64,000 nucleotides of DNA from Aminobacter niigataensis (GTDB taxonomy: Bacteria > Pseudomonadota > Alphaproteobacteria > Rhizobiales > Rhizobiaceae): NCBI RefSeq assembly GCF_014200015.1, contig NZ_JACHOT010000008.1:124001-188000 (forward strand), given 5' to 3'. The notes beneath the pieces were generated by a model. The model saw nothing but the letters and a program-made list of their open reading frames with translations. It did not search any database and was not told the origin of the DNA. Each line of letters starts with the position of its first letter. Within the stretch, counting starts at the first letter, position 1. This document shows, piece after piece, positions 9,202 to 18,015 of the stretch. The position numbers were made by a program, and so were the translations under genes.

Positions 9202-10650
9202 CTACCTCACCGCCGCAAGCAGCGCCGACAGCATCTCGTCGACCGCCTTTATGAGCCGCGCCGAGGCCTGGTAGGATTGTTCGAGTTCGAGCAGCAGCGA
9301 CATTTCGACGTCGACATTGACCGACGTCTCGTTGGACAGCGCCTCGGCCGTGCGCACGGCCAGCGCTTCCTTGGTCTCGGACGCGCTGGAAGCCTGCTTG
9401 CGCATGCCCTCGAGCCAGCCGATCGAGTTGGTGGTGAAGGTGCTGAGGCTCGACGAGGCGCTGATGCCCGCGGCCGGATCGAAGCTCATGGTCTGGTCGA
9501 TGCGGTCGCCGTAGGAGATCAGCAGGTCGGCGTAGGAGGCGTTCGCTGCCGGGTTCTTGATGTAGCCAGCGCCATTGATGCCGCCGTCGCGCAGCAGCTT
9601 GGGGTTGCCACCGGCAGCCGGGTCGACGGCCGGATTGAGGCGGATCGAACGGGCAAGGCCGTTGACCAGCCCGCCGGGGACCGCCGGTCCGCCCGACCAG
9701 GTGAACAGGCCGGCCTGGTCGGCAAGCGCGGGCGCGGTTTCGGAAAAAGCCGTGATCAGGCCGCGCGCCGTCTCGTCGAGCTGGGCCTGCATGGTGACGG
9801 CGACGCTGTCGCGCAACTGGACGAGGCCGGCGAGCTTGCCCGCCGCATCGGTATTGGCGCCGGTGCCGGGCTGGACCGGCACGCCGTCGATGTAGATCTT
9901 GTTGCCCGCGGCACCTGGGGCATAGCCGGCCGATGGGGAGAAGCTGACAGCACGCGGGACGGTTTCGAACAATGTCGAACCGTCGGCCGTGGTGATGACC
10001 ATGTCGTTGTCGGAGCGCTTGAAGGTCGAGATCGGCACGATCTCGGAGATCTTCTTCAGGATGGCGTCGCGCTGGTCTAGCGAATCGTTGACGTCGCGGC
10101 CGGTGCGGGTGCCCGCGATGATGGTCTTGTTGGCCTGCTCGAAATCGGCCAGAAGCCGGTTCAGATCGTCGACAGTGGTGGCGATTTCGCTGTCGGTCTC
10201 GGTGCGGAAACGCTGGATCGCGCTGGACCCGTCGTTGAGCGTGCGGACCACCTGGCGGGCGGCGTCGATAGCGGCCACGCCGAGGTTCTGGTTGGACGGG
10301 GAGGCGGCGTAGAATTGCAGCGCCTGCTGGAACTTGCCGAGCGCCGTTGCCGGCGAGCCCGCGTTGTCGCTGCCGTTCACGTCGAGGGTGAGTTTCTGCA
10401 GGCCCTCGAAGAGCGTGCTCTGGCCGGAGAAGGAGGCGAGCGCGGACAGGTTCTGACGGAACAGAAGTTCGTTGGTCGCCCGCTGTATCTCGACGACGCG
10501 CGCGCCAGGGCCGGTGCTTGCCAGCATGGCCGAGCGGCGCGCGTAGTCGGGGTTCTGCGCCTCCGAGACATTGCGGGAAACGTTGCTGGTCTGGCGCGAC
10601 GTGTGGAGAAGCGCGGATTGGGCGATGTTGAGGGCAGACGTCAGGGACAT
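9202..10650 (-). CDS. flgK: Hook-filament junction protein FlgK
   Basis: A 482-residue FlgK/HAP1 homologue. The rod/hook N-terminal motif (MSLTSALNIAQSALLHTSRQ; ...VSRNVSEAQNPDYARR) and the C-terminal motif VNVDVEMSLLLELEQSYQAS followed by ARLIKAVDEMLSALL are typical. It forms the first junction ring above the hook. It lies 33 bases downstream of flgE. Confidence 0.95.
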   Translation of the reverse strand: MSLTSALNIAQSALLHTSRQTSNVSRNVSEAQNPDYARRSAMLASTGPGARVVEIQRATNELLFRQNLSALASFSGQSTLFEGLQKLTLDVNGSDNAGSPATALGKFQQALQFYAASPSNQNLGVAAIDAARQVVRTLNDGSSAIQRFRTETDSEIATTVDDLNRLLADFEQANKTIIAGTRTGRDVNDSLDQRDAILKKISEIVPISTFKRSDNDMVITTADGSTLFETVPRAVSFSPSAGYAPGAAGNKIYIDGVPVQPGTGANTDAAGKLAGLVQLRDSVAVTMQAQLDETARGLITAFSETAPALADQAGLFTWSGGPAVPGGLVNGLARSIRLNPAVDPAAGGNPKLLRDGGINGAGYIKNPAANASYADLLISYGDRIDQTMSFDPAAGISASSSLSTFTTNSIGWLEGMRKQASSASETKEALAVRTAEALSNETSVNVDVEMSLLLELEQSYQASARLIKAVDEMLSALLAAVR

Positions 10651-10683
10651 GCGGGATCTTTCGCGGGCTGAGGCCCGTCAGTC

Positions 10684-11937
10684 CTATCTCTTCAGGTTGA
10701 CGAGGACATCCATGAGGTCGGCGCCGGTTTGGAAGACCTTGGAATTGGCGGTGTAGTTACGCTGGGACTCGATCATGGCGGTGAGTTCTTCGGCGATGTC
10801 GACGTTGGAATTCTCCACCGCGCCGGAGACGACCTTGCCGTTCTTGCCTTCGGTCGGCCAGCCGATAGTGACTGCGCCCGATTCCGCGCCCTGGCTGAAG
10901 ACGTTGCCGGAGATGACGGTCAGCTTGTCGGGGCTGGGGACGTTGGCCATGGGGATCGAGAACAGCGCCTTCATCGAGCCGTTGGCATACTGGGCGTAGA
11001 CGGTGCCGTCCTTGTCGATCTCGATGCGCTCGATCTTGCTGGGCGGACTACCGTCGATGACGGCCTTGGCGACGCTGTAGTCGGCATCGGCCTGCGTCAT
11101 CTTCGACAGGTCGATGGTCAGCGCGGCGCCGCCCGGTACGGTCAGCGTAATGTCGGTCGCGCTCGTGGCGGTCAGCTTGCCGGTGGCGTCGAAATCGAGC
11201 GTCTCGGTGGAAAGTGCAGCTCCCGTGTATGGGAAGCCTCCCGCCGTTGCCTGCGACTGGTCGAAGACCGTGACTTCCCAGGTGCCTGCCGCCGTCTTGC
11301 TCATGTAGACGTCGAGGATCACCTGTCCGCCGGCGCTGTTGTAGGCGACCACAGACGATTTGGCCGTATAGGCAGCCGTGGCGGCGTTGGCCGATGGCAG
11401 ATTGGCAGCCGGGACGATGGTCGCATCGCGCGGCAGGTTGGCCGCGAACGTGCCGTTCTCGCTCGCCGCCCACTGGGGCGTCGTGTCGTCGATCTTGATG
11501 GCGTCGATCTGGCTGGGGTCTATCGGCGCACCCGGCCTGGGGCCCTGGCTCAGATCCCAGCCCTGGAGCCTGAAACCGGCGGTGTTGACGAGATAGCCGT
11601 CCTTGTCGGGCACGAAGGCGCCGGCGCGGGTCAGGAACGTGGTGCCGCCAGCGTCTTCGACGACGAAGAAGCCGTCGCCGTCGATGGCGAGATCGGTGAC
11701 CGACGTGGTGTATTGCAGGGCGCCCTGCTTGCTAATCGAGTTGATCACCGTGGTGGTGACGCCGCCGGAATTGTAGCTGCCGGCAGTGCTTGGCAGGACC
11801 AGGGACGAGAATTCGGTAGAGGCGCGCTTGTAGCCGGTCGTGCTCGAATTGGCGATGTTGTCAGCGACCGTCGAGAGGCGGTTCGCCTGGGAGTTCATCC
11901 CCGACACGCCAGTCCGCATCATTCCATAGAGGCTCAT
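10684..11937 (-). CDS. flgE: Flagellar hook protein FlgE
   Basis: A 417-residue hook protein. The N terminus MSLYGMMRTGVSGMNSQANR with ADNIANSSTTGYKR is the axial-protein signature, and the C terminus has VDIAEELTAMIESQRNYTAN with KVFQTGADLMDVLVNLKR. The start at 11937 was chosen over one five codons upstream because MSLYGMMRTG is the family start and GGAGAGACC precedes it. It follows rem with 64 bases between. Confidence 0.95.
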   Translation of the reverse strand: MSLYGMMRTGVSGMNSQANRLSTVADNIANSSTTGYKRASTEFSSLVLPSTAGSYNSGGVTTTVINSISKQGALQYTTSVTDLAIDGDGFFVVEDAGGTTFLTRAGAFVPDKDGYLVNTAGFRLQGWDLSQGPRPGAPIDPSQIDAIKIDDTTPQWAASENGTFAANLPRDATIVPAANLPSANAATAAYTAKSSVVAYNSAGGQVILDVYMSKTAAGTWEVTVFDQSQATAGGFPYTGAALSTETLDFDATGKLTATSATDITLTVPGGAALTIDLSKMTQADADYSVAKAVIDGSPPSKIERIEIDKDGTVYAQYANGSMKALFSIPMANVPSPDKLTVISGNVFSQGAESGAVTIGWPTEGKNGKVVSGAVENSNVDIAEELTAMIESQRNYTANSKVFQTGADLMDVLVNLKR

Positions 11938-12001
11938 CGGTGGTCTCTCCAATTCTCATGCCACGAAGCAAAACTACGCAACATGTCTTGCGCGAGGCTG
12001 G

Positions 12002-12670
12002 TCAGACAACCAGCCGGTAGCCAAGGAAGCGTTTTGAATCGATCGGATCGTGGCCGAGACGCTCACGCAGCTTCTTGCGCAGCTTGGAGATGTGGCTTTC
12101 GACGACATTTTCTTCGACTTCTTCGTCGAAGACACCATAGATGGCGTTGAACACCTGGGTCTTGGTGACGCGGCGGCCGCTGTTGCTTGCCAGATATTCG
12201 AGGATGCGGCGTTCGCGGCGCGGCAACGGCATCGGCTGGCCGTCGATCTCGGGATCGCGGCCATCCATGAAGATGCGCATGGCGCCGATCTGGGTGAAGC
12301 CGGTGTCTTCCTGGGCGCGGCGGCGGATCGCCGAGATGCGGGCCAGGATTTCGCGGATGTGGACCGGCTTGCGAATGACGTCGTCGACGCCGGATTCGAA
12401 AAGCTTGAGCGTGTTCTCGAGATTGTTCTGCTCGCTGAGCGCGATCACGGGCGCCTTGGAGCGGTCCCGCAGCTGGCGCGGAGAGATCGAACCCTCGTTG
12501 CAGTCGCCAATGAGAAAGGCGCGCACCGAACGCAGATCCTCTTCAGGAGCGCTGGTCACCCATTCGCCGAACTCGCCCGAACGGAAGCCTGCGCAAGCCA
12601 CGCCTTCCCGGTCGAAAAGTGAATTATAGCCTTTAGTGACGAGCTCGCGCTCGTCGACAACAACAATCAT
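12002..12670 (-). CDS. ftcR: Flagellar response regulator Rem/FtcR
   Basis: A 222-residue OmpR-type regulator, called Rem in Sinorhizobium and FtcR in Brucella. An N-terminal receiver-like domain ([19 protein letters not shown]) lacks the usual acidic pair followed by a clear phospho-acceptor pocket. A C-terminal winged helix ([20 protein letters not shown] and [18 protein letters not shown]) binds DNA. In those species it sits below VisNR and activates class II/III flagellar promoters. It has its own 214-base upstream gap containing a GTTAACCA sequence at 12703-12710, a motif also seen near flagellin genes here. Confidence 0.93.
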   Translation of the reverse strand: MIVVVDERELVTKGYNSLFDREGVACAGFRSGEFGEWVTSAPEEDLRSVRAFLIGDCNEGSISPRQLRDRSKAPVIALSEQNNLENTLKLFESGVDDVIRKPVHIREILARISAIRRRAQEDTGFTQIGAMRIFMDGRDPEIDGQPMPLPRRERRILEYLASNSGRRVTKTQVFNAIYGVFDEEVEENVVESHISKLRKKLRERLGHDPIDSKRFLGYRLVV

Positions 12671-12884
12671 CGGCCCCGCCTCCGAATCAGAAAAAATGCC
12701 CCGTTAACCAATCGGTAATGGGTCGAGACCAAGGCGACCAATCGTGAATTCTTGCCGCTATTTTTTAGGGAGTCTGGAATCGCATGGGTTGAAGCGGTTG
12801 CACGACATGCGTGCATCCGGGTTTCAAGTCGTCGATGAGGGGCGGGGTCGCGGTCGTGGCCGGTTCAGCGTGGCGCAAAACCGC

Positions 12885-13475
12885 CTAGGGGTTGCAGAAG
12901 ACTTTGGCGTTTTCGGTCCAGCGGCCAAAGCCGGTGGCGACCATGTTGGCGATGACGCGGCAGACATAACGCTTCTGTGCGGGGTCGTTGTCGGGGCCGG
13001 CGTGATAGCGGGCGACGGCCATGGACCAGGACTCGTGGCGGCCGTGCAGGCTGACCAGGAAACGCGCTGCATAGTCGACATTGCGGCGCGGATCGAGCAT
13101 GTCGCGCACGCTGCGGAACTCGGCAGCGTGATAGCGGTGGTTGATCTGCATGCAGCCGAGGTCGATCAACGTCTTGCCTTCGCTGCGGGCTGTATCGAAG
13201 GCGGCAAGAGCTTCGGCCGCGCTTTTTGGAAAGACAGCTTTTCCTTCTATATTCAATGCGTTGGGCTGAAGGCTGCCCTTCCTGCCGGTTTCGGTGAGGC
13301 CGACTGCATAAAGGATGCCGACCGGCACGCCATAGCGGTCGGCGGCGCGCAGGATCTCCGGCTCGCACGGATTGGCCGCGGCTGCGGCCAGACCGGTCGC
13401 GGCACTAGATATAGCGGCTGCTGCCAGGGCGATCCGTGCGAGGCGACGAGATGTTGCGTGCATTGGCTTCTTCAT
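12885..13475 (-). CDS. Flagellum-associated lytic transglycosylase (SLT domain)
   Basis: A 196-residue exported SLT-type murein hydrolase. A signal peptide (positively charged start, then LARIALAAAAISSAATGLAAAA) precedes the catalytic domain. VGLTETGRKG places the catalytic Glu near residue 67, then LIDLGCMQINHRYH and ARFLVSLHGRHESWSMAVARYHAG follow. It probably opens the peptidoglycan for the rod, the role of FlgJ or SltF elsewhere, since no flgJ is seen here. The start at 13475 gives a 71-base overlap with fliK. A second ATG at 13463 is possible. Confidence 0.85.
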   Translation of the reverse strand: MKKPMHATSRRLARIALAAAAISSAATGLAAAAANPCEPEILRAADRYGVPVGILYAVGLTETGRKGSLQPNALNIEGKAVFPKSAAEALAAFDTARSEGKTLIDLGCMQINHRYHAAEFRSVRDMLDPRRNVDYAARFLVSLHGRHESWSMAVARYHAGPDNDPAQKRYVCRVIANMVATGFGRWTENAKVFCNP

Positions 13476-14718
13476 TTGCCGCTCTCCCACCGGGACGTCC
13501 ACTGCCTGAATTGCCACCTTCGCCGCCCATCCCGTCCGACTGGAAAGCCGGCTGTTCGCGGCCGCCGGAGCCGGAGGAAAGGCCACCGCCGTCGCTGCGC
13601 GTCTGCGCCTGCGCGGGCGACTGAGGCTGCAGGATGGTGACGCGGTCGACGTCGAAGCCGAGGCCACGAAGGGCGGAATTGATCGCTTCGCGATCGGCCG
13701 AGAGGCGGTGATAGGCCTCGGCGTTTTCGACTTCGATTTCAATCGAAAGTTGTTCTCCGGCGAGATGCAGGTTCGCCGTGACCATGCCCAATTCGACGGG
13801 GCGCAACTGGATCTTCAGAACTTGGGCCGCGGGCGCGTTTGTGGCGCTGGCCTGGAGCTGCTGGACAGCGCTCGCGGCGGCGGTGTGACGGGGTGCCGAG
13901 GAGGCAATCTCCATCGCCAGCGCGCCAGCCGTGCCGGTGGCGCCGGAGGCGACCGGGGCAGGGATTATTTGTTCGGAAATGACGCTGACGCGGGTGGCCG
14001 CGGCGGACTGTTCCGGCTGCCTGGAGGGTGTCGGGCGTGACGGCTTGTCGGCCTCGGTGGCTGCATCGCCGGTTGCCGAACCCACGGCAGAGGCCGGCGC
14101 GGGCGAGGCTTCGGCGCGCGTCGGTGCTTCGGTCGCGGCCGTCATGCCGGGCGGTAATGCGGTGCCGGAGGCTGTTGCCCGGGAAGGCGCGGTGCCGGCG
14201 CTGCGCGACGGATGCTCCGTCTCCAGTGCATCGGTGGCGAGGTTCGGCTGTTCGAGGACGCCTTCCGCCTCTGTGGCGGGTGCGTCGGCCGGACCGGCAC
14301 TGGCCGCCTGGCTGCCTGCCTTGCGCAATTCGCTCAACGCAAGCACCAGCGGCAAAGCCGTGTCGGCTGACGCATCGGGCTTGGCAGGTTCCTTGGCCGA
14401 TACTTCGGCAAGTGGCGGTTCAGCGTCTTCGACCTGTTCGCCATGCCTGGCCGGGTTGGCGTCGACAGTGTCGTCCCTGGGCTCCGCCACATGCGGGCCG
14501 CGCACGGCTAGCCGTTCGGCCAGCTTGAGCCAGTGCTTTTCATGCGGTGGCTCGGCGGCGAGGCGCTTTTCTTCGGACTTCTGGTCGCCCTTTTGCGGCG
14601 TTGCCAGGGCACGGTCGAAATCGGCCTGGTCGTCGTTTCCGGCGAACGCGTTGCGATCGGTGGCGGATGACTGCGATGCGAGCGGGCCTGCCAGCGCCGA
14701 GCGGATGGCGTCGGTCAT
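13405..14718 (-). CDS. fliK: Flagellar hook-length control protein FliK (formerly MotD)
   Basis: A 437-residue protein with a long Ala/Pro/Glu-rich, low-complexity N-terminal part and a C-terminal Flg_hook domain (about residues 290-365: LKIQLRPVELGMVTANLHLA and LSADREAINSALRGLGFDVD). In Sinorhizobium the gene called motD was shown to act as fliK, setting hook length and export-specificity switching. A Gly/Ser-rich tail follows the domain. The start overlaps motC by four bases. Confidence 0.88.
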   Translation of the reverse strand: MTDAIRSALAGPLASQSSATDRNAFAGNDDQADFDRALATPQKGDQKSEEKRLAAEPPHEKHWLKLAERLAVRGPHVAEPRDDTVDANPARHGEQVEDAEPPLAEVSAKEPAKPDASADTALPLVLALSELRKAGSQAASAGPADAPATEAEGVLEQPNLATDALETEHPSRSAGTAPSRATASGTALPPGMTAATEAPTRAEASPAPASAVGSATGDAATEADKPSRPTPSRQPEQSAAATRVSVISEQIIPAPVASGATGTAGALAMEIASSAPRHTAAASAVQQLQASATNAPAAQVLKIQLRPVELGMVTANLHLAGEQLSIEIEVENAEAYHRLSADREAINSALRGLGFDVDRVTILQPQSPAQAQTRSDGGGLSSGSGGREQPAFQSDGMGGEGGNSGSGRPGGRAANEEANARNISSPRTDRPGSSRYI

Positions 14719-16082
14719 TTGGGGGAGCCTCCGAGAAGTTCGTCTATGGCTTCGAGCGTACGGCGCGCTTCGGTAATCTTTGGGTCTTCCGCTTCAGGCG
14801 GGGCTTCGGCGGAAGCCGGCTGCGCCGCCGCCGTCAGGGGCACTATCCTGGGCTTGAGACTGGGCGCGGCCGCGACTGCCGGCTCCTGGATCGTGGTCAC
14901 CGGCCGTGTTTCGGGGGCGGGCGTCTCGGCCGCATCGGGAACCATCGGATCGGCTGCCGGCGTGGCGATGTCGATCGGGGCCGGCGGCAGGTCTTCGATG
15001 TCGACAGGCTTCGGCTTGGCGTTCGGCGAGGCCGGCAGGGCCGAGGTCAGTCCGGAAGCGACGGCTTCCACGGCATCGAGCAAGGCGCGGTCGCCCTTGG
15101 ACAGCTTGTCGCGATCGATGCCGCTGAGCTTGCCCAGCATGTCGTCGGCCGAGCCTGAGGTGACAGACGACAGCCCGGAATAGAGTTGGGTGCGCGGGTC
15201 GGCATCGTTGCGCTGGCCGTCGCGTCCCCGTTCGGCCTTGGCGGCTGCGAAGGCGGAAAGCTCGGTAAGCCCGTCGATCGCGGCACGCCGGGCGACGCGG
15301 AGGTAGACGACCCGTTCCTGCTCGGCATCCATCATCGCGGTGATCTCGCCCAAGGCATCGAGGCTGATCGAGGCATGCAGCGCGACGATGCCGGCGACGA
15401 AGGCGTCGGCGAACTGGCTGGCATAGGGCGAGCGCAGATAATAGCGGACATACTGGGTCGAACTGCGCAGGAAGCGGGCGCCGTCCTCGAGCCGGGGGGC
15501 GAGCGCCACCGAACGGCGCAGCGCGGCCTCCTCGACGAGGGTGCCGGGGCTGAGCAGCCGGGCCTGGTCGAACAGCTTCATCGCCTGTTCGGGCTCCTGG
15601 GCAATGCTGACCGAACCCTTGACCAGCGCCAGGAAGGCGCCCAGTTCGGAAATCTGCGTCAGCGGGTCGACCGAAGCGAGGGCGTCGACGGTGCTCTTGG
15701 GCTTGCCCCTGAGATAGTCGATGATGCCTTGCGCCAGCGCCTGGTCGGCCTCTTCGAGGCTGAGGCGCGAGACGACCTGCTCGATGGTCAGCGGGTTGCC
15801 GCCGCTCATGGCGTATATGAGCAAGGCGCGAAAATTCTTGGGTTCCTTGAATGCGTCGGGACTGGCCGCGCGCATGTTCTCGTCGGTCATTTCGAGCAGG
15901 CGGCGCTGCATCGGCAGCGAGGCCTGGTCGCCGGCGGCGATGCGGTCCTGCACCAGCTGCAGGCAGCGCACCATCTGGTAGGGCTCGAGCGCCGGCGCCT
16001 CGGCGGCGCGCGCGTGCTCGGGCGCCGTCACCGCAAGCAAAGCGACGAACGCGGCGCCGGAGAGGGTCGCCGCGAGCCTCAT
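14715..16082 (-). CDS. motC: Periplasmic motility protein MotC
   Basis: A 455-residue exported protein with a signal peptide (hydrophobic residues 3-20, cleavage near ARAAEA). It has a helical middle and a Pro/Ala-rich C-terminal third. MotC is found in rhizobia, where it binds the periplasmic part of MotB and is needed for rotation. The gene is between motB and fliK with four-base overlaps on both sides. Its chaperone MotE is encoded at 29463-30068. Confidence 0.92.
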   Translation of the reverse strand: MRLAATLSGAAFVALLAVTAPEHARAAEAPALEPYQMVRCLQLVQDRIAAGDQASLPMQRRLLEMTDENMRAASPDAFKEPKNFRALLIYAMSGGNPLTIEQVVSRLSLEEADQALAQGIIDYLRGKPKSTVDALASVDPLTQISELGAFLALVKGSVSIAQEPEQAMKLFDQARLLSPGTLVEEAALRRSVALAPRLEDGARFLRSSTQYVRYYLRSPYASQFADAFVAGIVALHASISLDALGEITAMMDAEQERVVYLRVARRAAIDGLTELSAFAAAKAERGRDGQRNDADPRTQLYSGLSSVTSGSADDMLGKLSGIDRDKLSKGDRALLDAVEAVASGLTSALPASPNAKPKPVDIEDLPPAPIDIATPAADPMVPDAAETPAPETRPVTTIQEPAVAAAPSLKPRIVPLTAAAQPASAEAPPEAEDPKITEARRTLEAIDELLGGSPK

Positions 16083-17398
16083 TCAGCCCGCTCCAGCAGG
16101 ATTTCGATACGGCGGTTGGTGGCCGAGAATGGCTCCGCCGTGTCCTTGAGCTTGCGGTCGGCGAAGCCGGCGACCTCGACGATGCGCTTCTCGTCGAGCC
16201 CGGCGCGCACCAGCATGTAATAGGCCGAGTGGGCGCGCGCGGTCGACAGCCGCCAGTTGTCGTAGCCGCCGCCACGGAAGGGGCGGGCGTCGGTGTGGCC
16301 ATTGATCGAGACGTTGCCTTCGTGGGCCGCGATGGTCCTGGCGATCTTTTCCATGGCCAGCACCAGCTGCTTGCGCGGCACGGCGGAGCCGATCTCGAAC
16401 ATGCCGAAATCGAACTGCTCGGTGACCGAGATGACGACGCCCTTGTCGGTGGCGACGACGGACAGGCCGTCGGGCAGGTTCTTGCCCGACTTGATCGCCT
16501 CGGCGAGTTCGCGCCGGATGGCGTCGGCCTCGCCGATGGTGTGTTCGCTCGGCGCGGCGTCGCGGGGCTTCGGCTTGTCGGCCATTGCCTCGGCTTCCGC
16601 GGTCTCGGCCTTCGGGGCGTCGCCCGGCTTGGCGCCGTCGCGGGCGAGGGCGCCGGGAGCGATGTCGAGCGGCGAACGCTGCTCGGCGGCCTCAGGCTTG
16701 GGCTCCGGCGCTTTCACCGGCTCGGGCGTGGCGGAGCGCTCGGTCTTGTCGCCGGGCTTTGCCGGATCGCCTTCGATGGCCGCGCGCTCGGCGCTTGCCT
16801 CGGCGATAGGCGTGGCGACCTGCTCGGTCCAGAAATCGGGCGCGAACGGATCGCGATAGGCTTCGCCGCCGGAGGCGCCGCTGGACGGCCCGGCATTCTG
16901 CGCGCCGCCTTCGCCTCGTTCGGAGACATTGGCCTTGGTGCCGGTGTCCTGGGCGATCTCGGCCAGCACCGCATAGGGGTCGTTGAACAGGTGTTCGTCG
17001 GAGCGCTTGACGACGTGTGCGGAATCCCTGGAATTCTGTTCGGTCGCGGGGCCGGCATTGCCACGCCCGTCGGTACCAGCCTTGCCACTGGCTTCCTGCG
17101 GGCTCTCGGCGGTCAGGCCGACGGAATTGGGGCCGTCGCCGAGCTCTTCCAGTCCCTTGCGGCTGGCGTTGCGGTCGACGAGCTTGACCGGGTTGAAATA
17201 ACTCGCCACCGCAGCCTTGGTCTGCTCGTTGGCGGCGCTGATGAGCCACATGACGAGGAAGAAGCACATCATCGCCGTCATGAAGTCGGCGAAGGCGATC
17301 TTCCAGGCACCACCGTGGTGGCCTTCGTCGTGATCGGAATGGGCACGCCGGACGATGACGATCTCGTGGCGCGGCTCGGTGCCGTCGGCGACACTCAT
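16079..17398 (-). CDS. motB: Flagellar motor stator protein MotB
   Basis: A 439-residue stator subunit. A short cytosolic part is followed by one membrane helix ([19 protein letters not shown], about residues 35-53) whose Asp38 is the expected proton-carrying residue. An unusually long charged linker (about 75-290) leads to an OmpA-like peptidoglycan-binding domain ([20 protein letters not shown] and [20 protein letters not shown]). The ATG at 17398 overlaps the preceding stop as ATGA and gives the family-like start. The long linker matches rhizobial MotB proteins that bind MotC. Confidence 0.95.
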   Translation of the reverse strand: MSVADGTEPRHEIVIVRRAHSDHDEGHHGGAWKIAFADFMTAMMCFFLVMWLISAANEQTKAAVASYFNPVKLVDRNASRKGLEELGDGPNSVGLTAESPQEASGKAGTDGRGNAGPATEQNSRDSAHVVKRSDEHLFNDPYAVLAEIAQDTGTKANVSERGEGGAQNAGPSSGASGGEAYRDPFAPDFWTEQVATPIAEASAERAAIEGDPAKPGDKTERSATPEPVKAPEPKPEAAEQRSPLDIAPGALARDGAKPGDAPKAETAEAEAMADKPKPRDAAPSEHTIGEADAIRRELAEAIKSGKNLPDGLSVVATDKGVVISVTEQFDFGMFEIGSAVPRKQLVLAMEKIARTIAAHEGNVSINGHTDARPFRGGGYDNWRLSTARAHSAYYMLVRAGLDEKRIVEVAGFADRKLKDTAEPFSATNRRIEILLERAE

Positions 17399-18015
17399 GG
17401 CAAGGTCTCTGTCAGGGCGGCCGACCACTCGCCGAGGCGGGTCTCGAACAGGTTGTCATCGATCGAGACGCTGAGGTCGAAGCCGACCCCCTCGCTGAAG
17501 TCCATGTTTTCGGCACGGTCGCCGATGGCGGTTGCCAGCGCGCCGAATAGGAATTGCGGGCCGCTGACCTTGATGCGCACGGCATCGCGGTCGGCGGTGG
17601 CCGAGAGGATCGCGGTGGCGAGGGCATCGATCGAGCGGGTGGCGATGTCATCGCTGACCAGGCCGGCGACGACGCGGGCGGCGGCGTCGGTGGCGAGATG
17701 GACGACGCGGGTCTCCATCTCGGCGATGCGCGCGCCAATGACGGCGCCGATGTCGGTGCCGAAGCGGGCGCCCAGGTTGGCGATTTCGGACGCATGGCGC
17801 TGGCGCTCGGCTTCAAGGGCGGCCTGGTGCTCGGTGTCCAGGCGTATCGCCAGTTCGGCCTCGGCCGTGGCGACTGCTGCCGCGACGATGGCCGGGATGT
17901 CCGGATCTGGAACCGCCTTGGGATAGGAATTCGGGGCCGGGGCTTCGACGTCGGAGGCATTTGCGGCCAGCGGCGCGAAGTCGGTCAGCCTTTCGAAAAG
18001 TGCGGCAATCGACAT
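17395..18015 (-). CDS. FliH-like flagellar ATPase regulator candidate
   Basis: A 206-residue protein between fliF and motB. After a short variable start, a long Ala/Glu-rich helix (about residues 45-100, with [20 protein letters not shown]) is probably coiled coil. It is followed by a domain with [20 protein letters not shown] and [20 protein letters not shown]. The latter resembles the C-terminal region of FliH/SctL proteins, which bind the FliI ATPase. No other fliH is seen in the window. The start ATG at 18015 shares one base with the fliF stop. The function is inferred from layout and weak motif likeness. Confidence 0.6.
   Translation of the reverse strand: MSIAALFERLTDFAPLAANASDVEAPAPNSYPKAVPDPDIPAIVAAAVATAEAELAIRLDTEHQAALEAERQRHASEIANLGARFGTDIGAVIGARIAEMETRVVHLATDAAARVVAGLVSDDIATRSIDALATAILSATADRDAVRIKVSGPQFLFGALATAIGDRAENMDFSEGVGFDLSVSIDDNLFETRLGEWSAALTETLP

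Noticed and set aside
12744-13640. Plus-strand open frame of 298 codons opposite the transglycosylase
   Set aside because: The minus strand has a signal peptide and SLT catalytic motifs; the plus frame has none.
15851-17926. Plus-strand open frame of 691 codons across motC, motB and the FliH-like gene
   Set aside because: Spans three genes whose minus-strand products are recognised; no start context or motif.
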